The notes below the pieces were generated by a model, which was not told where the DNA came from, did no database searches, and worked only from the letters and a program-made list of their open reading frames with translations. Positions 9,501-16,644 of a stretch of 33,150 nt of DNA are shown one piece after another. Within the stretch, counting starts at the first letter, position 1. Every line of letters begins with the position of its first letter. A program made the translations under genes and the position numbers. The stretch is from contig CAMNJU010000009.1 in the NCBI GenBank assembly GCA_946541595.1, forward strand, positions 1 through 33,150, read 5' to 3'. This stretch comes from an uncultured Planctomycetales bacterium (GTDB taxonomy: Bacteria > Planctomycetota > Planctomycetia > Pirellulales > Thermoguttaceae).

Positions 9501-10044
9501 TAAGGTTACGGGCTTCAGATACGAGCGCTTCGGCCGAATCTAAATCTTGGCAACGGCGCAGCGCTTCTGCTTGTTCAAGGTAGTTCTTCGCAAGTTCCCG
9601 TTTGACTGCTTCGGTCATTCCTTGCGATTTCGCAGCGGCTTCAATCTTCTTGTACTGTTCGATCAACGGGAAAACGTATTCCGGTCGATCGCTTGCCGAG
9701 GTGTACGTAGCGTTCAACGCTTGGGCTTCGTTCGCGAAACGGGCCGCCGACGCGACGTCGCGACTCATGAGGGAACGGCGAGCTTTGAGCAGGAGTTCTT
9801 GACTCCGAACAAGCGTCGGATAATCTGCGGCGCTCGAGGAAGCGCCCGCGACGGCAACCGTCGTGTCAACGGCTGAGGTTTGAGCGAAAACGTTCGACGT
9901 TCCGCCGAGCGTGAAAGCAGCTGAGCCAAAGCCCAACGCAACCGCCAACAAACCGATCTGAATCTTTTTGGTTGGTTCCAACACGATACTCCTTTCGAGA
10001 CTCGTAGTTTTACGCTTAGTGTTACGAGTGGCGCCAATAGTCAT
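6523..10044 (-). CDS. Secretin-family outer-membrane channel with long helical N-terminus
   Basis: 1173 residues from ATG 10044, which has GGGAGG six bases upstream. A GTG at 9984 (AAGGAG four bases upstream) gives a more normal signal peptide ending at NVFAQ. Residues about 75-550 are Ala/Glu/Arg-rich helices resembling tetratricopeptide-like repeats. An STN/N0-like domain follows at about 595-690, then an N-domain with a Gly/Ser-rich stretch (about 700-830). The secretin core spans about 835-1162, with VAVEVRFITIS, NVLQAPKVTMFNGQ and the C-terminal VPDGGTALLGG and GGVPILSKIPYIKRLF motifs. Secretins form gated multimeric outer-membrane pores for type II/III secretion, pili or phage exit. No assembly ATPase, pilin or inner-membrane partner is nearby, so the substrate is unknown. 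Codon use is strongly biased and a strong terminator follows, suggesting high, monocistronic expression. Confidence 0.93.
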   Translation of the reverse strand: MTIGATRNTKRKTTSLERSIVLEPTKKIQIGLLAVALGFGSAAFTLGGTSNVFAQTSAVDTTVAVAGASSSAADYPTLVRSQELLLKARRSLMSRDVASAARFANEAQALNATYTSASDRPEYVFPLIEQYKKIEAAAKSQGMTEAVKRELAKNYLEQAEALRRCQDLDSAEALVSEARNLNVTFDVATVSRKMDVASVQARIADDRLASQTAAVNQTPLKGMSEAAKRQVAAIQAQLKEARSLVANGQAERAEAMVREIQRQGVPESAFAGGDSPEQFLRDLASARSQNNNVRLVQATVPGVSQNESPGYLYVQEADDAAQKGNKDVALSNYRDALRYSADLDQATLRHINDSIAKLSNPVADMPEVAVSKTGVNLTQSPEAIQNEVSAFIAKQNQVRETAPKEALAELKQLRKEIDESALDASVKAHFNYSVDMSIADTEKFIDANGARIAVQAQNRDVNEYIRDKRQHELDIQNRLAEDTERFNDLMEEGRYEDAKLLAKKCRDYSNDDVVAIQMYQKAQLGGQVAFNENLRELKNERILKAFDDTEIAVAPLVDDANPLSFDPRVWDRAKNRTELSPGTTRSEADLEILRKLDMEISLPYDQQMPLDVVIDFIRTNAGINIMIDEAALSEVGATSDMNVATNFNNIKLKNYLKHILAPYNLSYIVEDEVLTITGANKRSSKTVVKYYPVADLVIGVPNFGSTVSPLSMEASYNRAYQQAANRGVSGSASTISGLNSTVFGSNSTLLSPNITAQIQSNGGSAPITTGQGGGMNDPSELIELITTVVGDEETWDAVGDPQFFSLNNTLAIRQTEENHEEIRELLEKLRALNDLQVAVEVRFITISDEYFEKIGVNMNLSFKAANGSSATVDDDSDTLTPNKKGVYGIYSGDSNISGKPYTDNLNINFSQNSYGLAVPQFGNYDPSVGAQLGFAILSDIESYFFVSAAESDNRTNVLQAPKVTMFNGQTASIMDYTSVPYVSTVIPVVGDFAVAQQPVITVINEGQFMTVQATASPDRKYVRMTVVPFFCRITDNDRTFKFEGSDSVATNQTSASKGSSLLESITDERTENRDAEVVSQGTTIQEPVTSSFSVYTTVNVPDGGTALLGGIKRLSEGRNEGGVPILSKIPYIKRLFSNSAIGRETTSMLMTVTPRIIIQEEEEEFATGLNAAK

Positions 10045-10130
10045 CCCTGACCTCCCAGATTCTCCGGAAGAAAAATATCAGTGAAAAAAATCGTCTTTCG
10101 TTGTCGCGTTCTTCGGTTTTGTTAAATCAA

Positions 10131-10150
10131 CTCGGCGATCCGTCGCCGAG
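10131..10150 (-). other. Perfect 8 bp hairpin upstream of the secretin gene
   Basis: CTCGGCGA (10131-10138) and TCGCCGAG (10143-10150) pair around TCCG. It ends 86 bases before the ATG at 10044. The following minus-strand bases (TTGATTTAAC) are T/A-rich but not a clean T run, so it could be a leader stem or a weak attenuator. Confidence 0.45.
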
Positions 10151-10778
10151 AGACGCCTTACGGCGCCGCGTTCAACTCCGTCGAGGAAGCCTGTGCAACA
10201 ACGAATTGTTGGCGACTTTGCTCCATCGAAAAACAAACTTAACTTTTTGCGACTTGAAGGGCGTTCTCATCGCTGTGATTTCCCGTACATCTGTGCAAAC
10301 ATACTCTGTGCGAAAAATCACAATATTTCCTATAACCATAATCGAACGACCTGCAATTAGGGTTTAGTTAAAACTCTCTTTGCTTGCCGTTTTTCCGGTT
10401 TTTTCGAAATATTTCACCAGAGTTCAGACCCACTTCAATCAAAAAACTGGCAAAACCAGCCTTACTGATTCTAGCGAATTGCCCCAATCAATCCGCCTGA
10501 AGTCTATGACTCTGACATTCTGCATTATCGGAAATTTCCGGTAGACTATTAAAAATTTTTTTATGCCATTTGCGAAATATGCCAATTTTAAGCATCAAAA
10601 CGTATTTTTTAAGAGTATTAAAGTTTTGTTATATTACATATTTTAACTAGATGAACAAAAGTGTTGGCGAATAAGAAAAATTGGGCGATTTAGGTGGAAT
10701 AAGAAATAGTAGCCATTTCTTTTGTCAAGTTAAATAAAAGGGGCCGAACGTCAGATTCTGACGCCTTCAAATGAAGAA

Positions 10779-10823
10779 AAAGCAATCTCACAAACGTCGC
10801 TTATTCTTGGACGACGTTTGTGA
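10779..10823 (-). terminator. Terminator of the Ser/Thr kinase gene
   Basis: TCACAAACGTCG (10788-10799) and CGACGTTTGTGA (10812-10823) form a perfect 12 bp stem with a 12-base loop, 25 bases after the kinase stop. On the minus strand the stem is followed by GATTGCTTTTTC, so the T run begins six bases late. Good overall. Confidence 0.65.
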
Positions 10824-10848
10824 ACGCCCGCTTATGGCAACTGAGAAT

Positions 10849-13800
10849 TCACGAAGTCTTTTTACTCGTTTCCTCTATTAACAGACGCATTCGCTGGCAA
10901 TTTCTAAGAGACTGTTTCGCTCGTTCAGGGAGGGTTTCTTCCATTTTCTCCATTCGATTGGCCATCTTTTCTAAGCGTTTCTGAGCCGTTTCGACGTCGC
11001 CGTTCTTAAGATTCATCTCGATGACGGCCATGTCTAGAAGATCGCCAAACATAATTGAAAAACTGTGATTAGAAAACTTGTGGGTAAATTCATTCATCTT
11101 TTTATCAGCCTCTTCAAGAAACTCATTGGCTTTCGACAGTCGTTCTTCAGAGTTCTTTAAGACGCTGAGAATAGCCTCCTCTTTGGCAAGATGATAATAG
11201 ATGACAACCCTGCTTGCCACGTACAAAGGAGTTTGAGGGTATCGATCGACAATGTCGTCTATTTCCTGCAAAAGTTCTTGAGACGTTGCATCGAAATCTG
11301 CGACGTCCGTGTCGGAAATTTGCAAAGTGTCGCCAAAGGAATACTCCACGTTTAACATTACCTTAATGAGCTTTTGCATTACCGAAGAAAACGAAACTTG
11401 AAAACCGTCGGAAGAATCAAGGCTTTGACGGTTTTTGAAGTCATTGACAAGCGCGTTGCTTTTTTCGAGCATTCGCCGCGCTTCTTCTTTTTGATTTATC
11501 GTGGCTTTCCACAAAGCGTCGACAGAATAGAATTTTGTACACAGTCTAAAACGTTCTCTCGCTTCAGGCGTTACGAAGACTGCGGGCTTGAGAGTCGATT
11601 CAATACGCTGCACATACTGCTGCACATAGTTAAAATCCTTTTGAACTTCTGCGATTTCACTGGGAGACGGAGCCTTTATTTTCAACGTTTCAAAAAAGCC
11701 TTTATCTTGTAGGCCAGCGTTCATCATAACTATTTTAGAACGTGCTCGGAGAAAATGTAATTCTGCTAATAAAACGTCGCGTTTTGCCGTGAAAGGAGAC
11801 GAATCTGGAATTTTCTTCAGCTCTTCAATTGATTCGTCGCACTTGTCTAAATATGAGTTTGCCTTGTCACGGCCCCTCTCCGAGAATTCAATAATGGCTA
11901 CGACAACACGCGCTTGCGATAAAACAACGTCGTCCCTTTTTAGCTGGGTGTTTTGTTCTGAGAATTGCCAATTATCAAGGCATTTCTTATAGAGATCGTA
12001 CGCGATAGTAAAATTGTCTTCTTCCAAAGAAGTCTTCTTAGGGGAAATATGATTGTTCCCCATAAGTTTGTCAAGATAACCGATATGGAAACGAGCGTTC
12101 GCTGAATCAAGAAGTACGTCTTGATTATTGGCGTTGGTTTCCGCCAGTTCTTCGTAGAAATGGAAGATACTTTGAAGCAGTTCCAAGTCCTGTTCAGGTA
12201 TTGCCGAAACGTTAATTGGAACGTTCATTGTAGGAGATGCGTTTCTAAGATCTATTTGCGATTTCAATTCGCCGGTCAATTTGTCCAACACATTATCTAA
12301 TATCTTTTGGGCCAATTTTAGGTTCGCATTGGCTTTTTCATTGGCGTTATTGATTTTTGCGAATTGAACGGCTGAGAATAGGAGCCCAAAAATGAGGAGA
12401 ACGGCGATTACCCCACAAAGGGACGAGACGATCTTATTCCGTTTGCACAGTCGCCAAGTTCTCTCCAAAACGCCAACTTTTCTCGCCCGAATAGGGCGCT
12501 CTTCCAGAAAACGGCGTAAATCGTCCGCTAGATCCGCCGCTGATAGGTAACGCTTGTCTCTAGCGTGCTCAAGCGCTTTTAGGACGATTGTTTCAAGGTC
12601 TCTTGGGAGATTGGCGATAGAGGCGCGCGGAGATTCGATTTTTCCTTCGCTGACCTGTTTAAAAAGTTTAGTGGAATTTGTTTCGTCAAACGCTGGTTTT
12701 AGCGTGAGAAGTTCATAGAGGGTGAGTCCAAGAGAATAGACGTCCGATTGAGGCGAAAAGTCTCCGTCGAGCGCTTCAGGCGCAAGGTAACGCAAAGTTC
12801 CGACAAGTTGACCTTGTTTGGTAAGCGTATGATTGCCGTCTATTTCTTTTGCCAAGCCAAAGTCGGTAATCCACAAATCGCCATTGTTGTCAATAATAAG
12901 GTTAGACGGTTTAATATCGCGGTGAACAACGTCGTGTTGGTGCGCATATTCAAGCGCTTCCGCCGCCTGAATTCCAAAGTGGCATACAAGTCGATAGTAT
13001 TCAGTGGAGCCGAAGGGCGCGTCGAGTAAACCAGTGGAATGATTTGTTCTTTTCTTATTGGAAACCACCGCGGCGGGAGAATCCTTCTTTGCTCGAATCG
13101 GGCTCTTGTTTTCTTCTATTTCAGAGGTGTTTTTTTGATTCTTTTCAAGGGCTGTTTCATGATCAGACGCGTGATCTAACGAAGATGGAACGGTTTGCTG
13201 TTCTACAGCTGCCGACGTGGATAAGTCGGAATCCTCCGTTTTCTCGGTTGACGATCCTGATAAGCAGGCAACGTCGTCTGACGGTTCGGCCGAATGCGTG
13301 GTTCCGAATTGCGTTGTTTGTCGAAACGTTTTTACGCGTTGAAAGAAATCGTTTACGCCGACTCGAATAGTTTCTGACGCGTCCTCAGAGTTGTTGGACG
13401 CGTTTTCATCGTCAATCAACGAGCGACGCCCTAAGCCGTCGGCAAGCGTTATTTCGCGTTCGCGCCGCCGGATGGCCGCAACGTCTTCCACTTCATTTTG
13501 CTTTTTCGAGACGTTCTGAGCTTTCGCGCGAATAATTTTTTCCAAACTCATTCCGTTAATGAGTTGCATCGAGTAGTAGAATTGATCGTCAATAGCGTCA
13601 TAGCTGTAGACCGGGACAATGTTGGTATGGTGGAGACGGGCGGCCGTCCGCGCTTCGCGTTGAAATCGTCGAATCGTCTGATCTTCCTCCCCGCGAAAGA
13701 TCTTCATGACTTTGAGCGCTACTATTCGGTTGAGCGTTTCGTCAAGCGCCTCGTAAACGACACCCATTCCTCCTCGGCCGATTTCTCGCAGAACGACGTA

Positions 13801-14163
13801 GTTTTTCAGACGTTCAATTGGCTTAGGTTCGACTCCTTTGCCGGCGACGCTCTGAGAGTAATTTGACAGATTTTCTTTCTCGCCGCCTTTTTCGAGAAGA
13901 AGAAGGGTAGGAAAAAGATCTCTAATATCGTCTGCGATTGCCGGATATTGCGCGGCATAGTCGTCGACTGACGGTTTTTTACCCTGCCGATACTCGTCTA
14001 TAAAACGCTCGGCAATTTCTTCTATATCAAATTCCGAAGATTCATTGTTAATCGAGTCTTGATTTGCAGAGTTGCCGGCAGAATCAAGGTTTGACTTGCC
14101 GTTCGAAGAGGATGAGACGTTTTCGGAAGGAATAGGCGCGCCGTCGTGGAATTCAGTCGACAT
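10849..14163 (-). CDS. Membrane-anchored Ser/Thr protein kinase with long kinase insert
   Basis: 1104 residues; ATG with AGGG eight bases upstream. Residues 44-95 form the acidic helical module often found ahead of planctomycete kinases (FIDEYRQGKKPSVDDY). The Hanks-type kinase starts at about 122: glycine loop GRGGMG (129-134), Lys151, HRD Asp416, DFG Asp434, APE 461-463, all intact. Between about 211 and 385 a roughly 175-residue Ser/Glu/Asn-rich segment interrupts the domain just before helix E. A single membrane helix lies at about 578-598. The C-terminal 500 residues are charged helices resembling tetratricopeptide repeats, probably outside the cytoplasm. It phosphorylates Ser/Thr on unknown targets. 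The ECF sigma factor upstream is a likely functional neighbour, though a terminator separates them. Confidence 0.94.
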   Translation of the reverse strand: MSTEFHDGAPIPSENVSSSSNGKSNLDSAGNSANQDSINNESSEFDIEEIAERFIDEYRQGKKPSVDDYAAQYPAIADDIRDLFPTLLLLEKGGEKENLSNYSQSVAGKGVEPKPIERLKNYVVLREIGRGGMGVVYEALDETLNRIVALKVMKIFRGEEDQTIRRFQREARTAARLHHTNIVPVYSYDAIDDQFYYSMQLINGMSLEKIIRAKAQNVSKKQNEVEDVAAIRRREREITLADGLGRRSLIDDENASNNSEDASETIRVGVNDFFQRVKTFRQTTQFGTTHSAEPSDDVACLSGSSTEKTEDSDLSTSAAVEQQTVPSSLDHASDHETALEKNQKNTSEIEENKSPIRAKKDSPAAVVSNKKRTNHSTGLLDAPFGSTEYYRLVCHFGIQAAEALEYAHQHDVVHRDIKPSNLIIDNNGDLWITDFGLAKEIDGNHTLTKQGQLVGTLRYLAPEALDGDFSPQSDVYSLGLTLYELLTLKPAFDETNSTKLFKQVSEGKIESPRASIANLPRDLETIVLKALEHARDKRYLSAADLADDLRRFLEERPIRARKVGVLERTWRLCKRNKIVSSLCGVIAVLLIFGLLFSAVQFAKINNANEKANANLKLAQKILDNVLDKLTGELKSQIDLRNASPTMNVPINVSAIPEQDLELLQSIFHFYEELAETNANNQDVLLDSANARFHIGYLDKLMGNNHISPKKTSLEEDNFTIAYDLYKKCLDNWQFSEQNTQLKRDDVVLSQARVVVAIIEFSERGRDKANSYLDKCDESIEELKKIPDSSPFTAKRDVLLAELHFLRARSKIVMMNAGLQDKGFFETLKIKAPSPSEIAEVQKDFNYVQQYVQRIESTLKPAVFVTPEARERFRLCTKFYSVDALWKATINQKEEARRMLEKSNALVNDFKNRQSLDSSDGFQVSFSSVMQKLIKVMLNVEYSFGDTLQISDTDVADFDATSQELLQEIDDIVDRYPQTPLYVASRVVIYYHLAKEEAILSVLKNSEERLSKANEFLEEADKKMNEFTHKFSNHSFSIMFGDLLDMAVIEMNLKNGDVETAQKRLEKMANRMEKMEETLPERAKQSLRNCQRMRLLIEETSKKTS

Positions 14164-14325
14164 GACAGCCCTTTCTGAGATGTTCTGCAGTTGTTGAGTT
14201 ACACATAACGTTTAACGTGGAAAATGGAGATACTAAACCGGACAAATAGCGATTCGTTATTCTGTAACTCAATTATCGGAAAAACATTTGGGCGAATACG
14301 AAATCGCCGTTTCTTTTTTGTATGT

Positions 14326-14367
14326 AAAAAAATAGACGCCGAATTGAATTTATTTCAATAGAGCGTC
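14326..14367 (-). terminator. Rho-independent terminator of the ECF sigma factor gene
   Basis: GACGC (14335-14339) pairs with GCGTC (14363-14367), and inside a 3x3 internal loop ATTGAA (14343-14348) pairs with TTCAAT (14354-14359). On the minus strand the stem is followed by TA and seven T (14332-14326). It lies 48 bases after the sigma stop and about 160 bases before the kinase start. Confidence 0.7.
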
Positions 14368-14414
14368 GATTTCTTCAATATCGCCGACCGTCTGTGAGAT
14401 GGAGCAGCAAAAGA

Positions 14415-15098
14415 CTATTCAAGAAGTTCGTCGAGGTTTTCTTCCTGCAGAATAACTCGAAACCTCTTGAGCGCACGAAGATACATAATACTTGCGGCAT
14501 TGGGAGTGATATCAAGTTCTTCCGCCGTTTCCCGATTGCTCAGTTGTTCAAAATGACGTAGCGAAAGAATTTCTCTGTCGTTCGGGTCAAGGCGTTCGAG
14601 GCATTCGCGGAGTTTTTGAGCTATTTCATGTCGACTTGCGGCGACAGACGGCGATGTAAGCTGCCCAACCAAAAAGATTGACGTAGACGTTGGATCTGCT
14701 TGTGAACGCTGCACCGAAATGGGCCGCTCGCGAGAGACGTTTCGTTTTTGCGTCTGACAGTACTTACGGTACATCGCGACGATCTGTTGACTCACTATGA
14801 GTCGCAGCCAAACAAGCGAAGACTGCTTGGGAGCGGAAACGCCAGTTCGAAGTTGACGGTAGGCCTCAATAAACGCCTCCTGTAAAACATCGTTCGCATC
14901 TACTCGCGCTCGGAGTTCAGGCTGAAGACGAATTTCAATCATACGGAGAAGGCGATCATGATGTTCGTTGAACATCTCGGAGACAAGAGCTTGCGCCTCT
15001 TCGTCTGTTTTGGGCGGTTCAATAACCGATTGCGGCGCGTCGTTCGAGCTGTCGTCGTCGGAACGAGCTTCCAAAGACAAAGGGTTTTCTTTTGACAT
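14415..15098 (-). CDS. ECF-type RNA polymerase sigma factor
   Basis: 227 residues from ATG 15098; a GTG at 15164 would add 22 basic residues but has no ribosome site. A disordered acidic N-terminus (1-35) precedes region 2 (about 40-110, with ANDVLQEAFIEAYRQL as the core-binding helix) and region 4 (about 165-220, with DPNDREILSLRHFEQLSNRETAEELDI-type helix-turn-helix positions and AASIMYLRALKRFR). It redirects RNA polymerase to specific promoters. No anti-sigma factor gene is adjacent. The next gene downstream is a transmembrane Ser/Thr kinase, and kinase-linked ECF factors are common in planctomycetes, so phosphorylation control is a reasonable inference. A 6 bp hairpin (15133-15148) lies about 35 bases before the start. 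Confidence 0.92.
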   Translation of the reverse strand: MSKENPLSLEARSDDDSSNDAPQSVIEPPKTDEEAQALVSEMFNEHHDRLLRMIEIRLQPELRARVDANDVLQEAFIEAYRQLRTGVSAPKQSSLVWLRLIVSQQIVAMYRKYCQTQKRNVSRERPISVQRSQADPTSTSIFLVGQLTSPSVAASRHEIAQKLRECLERLDPNDREILSLRHFEQLSNRETAEELDITPNAASIMYLRALKRFRVILQEENLDELLE

Positions 15099-15132
15099 CG
15101 GACGCCTTTCAGTAGGACGTTTGTGTTTGTCC

Positions 15133-15148
15133 GCGGACGGACGTCCGC
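15133..15148 (-). other. Small GC-rich hairpin in the sigma factor leader
   Basis: GCGGAC (15133-15138) pairs with GTCCGC (15143-15148) around GGAC. It lies just upstream of the preferred start at 15098, inside the longer GTG-start frame. If transcribed it would form part of the leader. Function unknown. Confidence 0.35.
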
Positions 15149-15232
15149 AAGTAAAGATAAACACACAAACACGCGTTCCAAATTATATGTCTATTACCTA
15201 AAAGAACAAGGGGATAATGATTCATCAACCGT

Positions 15233-15255
15233 ACTCGCGGCGTTTAAACGCGAGT
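15233..15255 (-). other. Hairpin overlapping the stop codon of the NapHG-like gene
   Basis: ACTCGCG (15233-15239) pairs with CGCGAGT (15249-15255), and GCGTTTAAACGC (15240-15251) is itself a perfect palindrome. The stem spans the stop codon at 15244-15246. There is no T tract afterwards, so this is a 3'-end structure rather than a standard terminator. Confidence 0.4.
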
Positions 15256-16635
15256 GTTTTGAGGTTGTCGCATGACCATTTTCAACGCTTTGTCGCGAGA
15301 AGAAGCTGCATTTTTGTCTTCTTCAATTGGGACTCCGTACTCGTCAAGCGTCGGCTCGCCCGGACAGAACGCAACGCAAAGGCCGCACCCTACGCAACGT
15401 TTTGGATCAATTATGGGGATGGTTGCATAGGCTTCTTCCGACCACTCCTCTGAAATTGCTTTGTACGGACATTCGCGGAGACATATCGAACATTCTCTAT
15501 CGTAATAGAGGAGGCATTTCTCAAGTTCAAATATTGCAAGAGCGATAGGACGCGCAGCTTTTTCTTTGATCGTAATAGGAGTGAGCGCGCCCGTCGGACA
15601 GGCTTGGGAACAGGCGACGCATTCAGGTACGCAGAAGCCTTTGTTAAAATCTATCGTCGGCGTCTGCCCAATAAAAAAAACTGAACTTGCTGAAAGTTCT
15701 TTTTTTGTGGAAGTTGCGATTATTGGTGTTAGAATTTTACTGGGGCAAACTGCGGCGCATCGGCCACAGCGAGCGCATAGGACGAGAAAATCGTCTTCTG
15801 AACGCGCCCCTAGCGGGCGAAAAAAGGAAGGCGTTAGTTTAGAACTGAATTTGACAGCGCCCGCTAATAGGGACGCCCCAAGGGCGGACGCTCCGAGAGT
15901 CGCGAAAAAAGTCCGCCGAGAGTGATGCTCATCCTTTTTTCGAAGAACAGTTGGAACTCTGTCTTTTGAAAACAGCTTTTTAATAAAACGGTATGGGATG
16001 TTGAGAAAATCTTGAAGAATTCCGCAGGGACAAAAAACAAATCTCAAAAAAAACGGGGACGCCAAAAAACACATGAAGAAGAGAATCATGGCGGCCGTAG
16101 GTTTCAACGGATACGAAAAGAGCCTTGAAACAACTGCTAAGGGATCGTATGCAAAAGGGGAAATAGTTTCAAATTGCCGAACGTTCAAATTAAATGCTGC
16201 GCTCAGAAAGAAAGAAGTCCATAGCAGCGCAAAAAAAAGAAAGGCAAGTTTGGGTCTAACAGGGAGACTTCTTCTGGAAAAGCTCTTAGGACAAATCTTT
16301 CGTTGAAACCATATCCCGGCGTCTACCGCCGTTCCTAAAGGACACAGGTACTGACAAAAAAAACGGCGTCGAACGACGCATGATAGAATGATGAGCGAAG
16401 AAAAAAACTTGAACAGGGAGATTTCAAATGAAGACGATATTTCCCTGTTCGGAAGAAACGACGTAAGGAAGAGAAGGGGACTAAGTCGGCAGACGCTCTT
16501 AACGAGCGTCGCCGAACAGAAAAAAAGTACGAAAAAGAACGCAATTGCCGAAGCAAACCGAACCATTCGTCGGACAATTAAACGCGTTTTTAGACGCGAC
16601 GCCGTTTCCTTCTTTCTTTGCGTCGATTGGTTCAT
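15244..16635 (-). CDS. Fused NapH-NapG-like membrane iron-sulfur protein
   Basis: 463 residues. The N-terminal half resembles NapH: membrane helices at about 27-46, 72-90, 129-148 and 181-203, with CQYLCP (Cys94, Cys98) and CPCG (Cys202, Cys204). At 239-262 a twin-arginine motif SRRTFF followed by a small-residue hydrophobic stretch begins the NapG-like half. The Fe-S domain has four cysteine clusters: C287/290/293/297, C335/339/342/346, C374/382/385/389 and C414/417/420/424, enough for four [4Fe-4S] centres. In nitrate reductase systems NapH and NapG together pass electrons from quinol to a periplasmic partner. The start ATG lies nine bases after the stop of the FAD oxidoreductase, so the two are probably translationally coupled. 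No nitrate reductase gene is present, so the flavoprotein is the likely partner. Confidence 0.9.
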   Translation of the reverse strand: MNQSTQRKKETASRLKTRLIVRRMVRFASAIAFFFVLFFCSATLVKSVCRLSPLLFLTSFLPNREISSSFEISLFKFFSSLIILSCVVRRRFFCQYLCPLGTAVDAGIWFQRKICPKSFSRRSLPVRPKLAFLFFALLWTSFFLSAAFNLNVRQFETISPFAYDPLAVVSRLFSYPLKPTAAMILFFMCFLASPFFLRFVFCPCGILQDFLNIPYRFIKKLFSKDRVPTVLRKKDEHHSRRTFFATLGASALGASLLAGAVKFSSKLTPSFFRPLGARSEDDFLVLCARCGRCAAVCPSKILTPIIATSTKKELSASSVFFIGQTPTIDFNKGFCVPECVACSQACPTGALTPITIKEKAARPIALAIFELEKCLLYYDRECSICLRECPYKAISEEWSEEAYATIPIIDPKRCVGCGLCVAFCPGEPTLDEYGVPIEEDKNAASSRDKALKMVMRQPQNTRV

Positions 16636-16644
16636 ATCAACGTG

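Larger units (their letters stand above)
10045..10848. other. AT-rich 804-base intergenic region with several hairpins (secretin leader side)
   Basis: No credible gene was found. The right end holds the kinase terminator and a 6 bp hairpin at 10749-10763 (CGTCAG/CTGACG). The middle (10360-10740) is strongly AT-rich. Nearer the secretin are an 8 bp inverted repeat TGTGATTT/AAATCACA (10274-10281 with 10315-10322) enclosing two CTGTGC copies, and a perfect hairpin at 10131-10150. A weak promoter candidate on the minus strand is TTGCAG, 16 bases, TATAGG. A leader of several hundred bases for the secretin is plausible but unproven. Confidence 0.5.

Noticed and set aside
10274-10322. TGTGA...TCACA as a CRP site
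   Set aside because: The half-sites are about 39 bases apart rather than six, so this is not a CRP operator.
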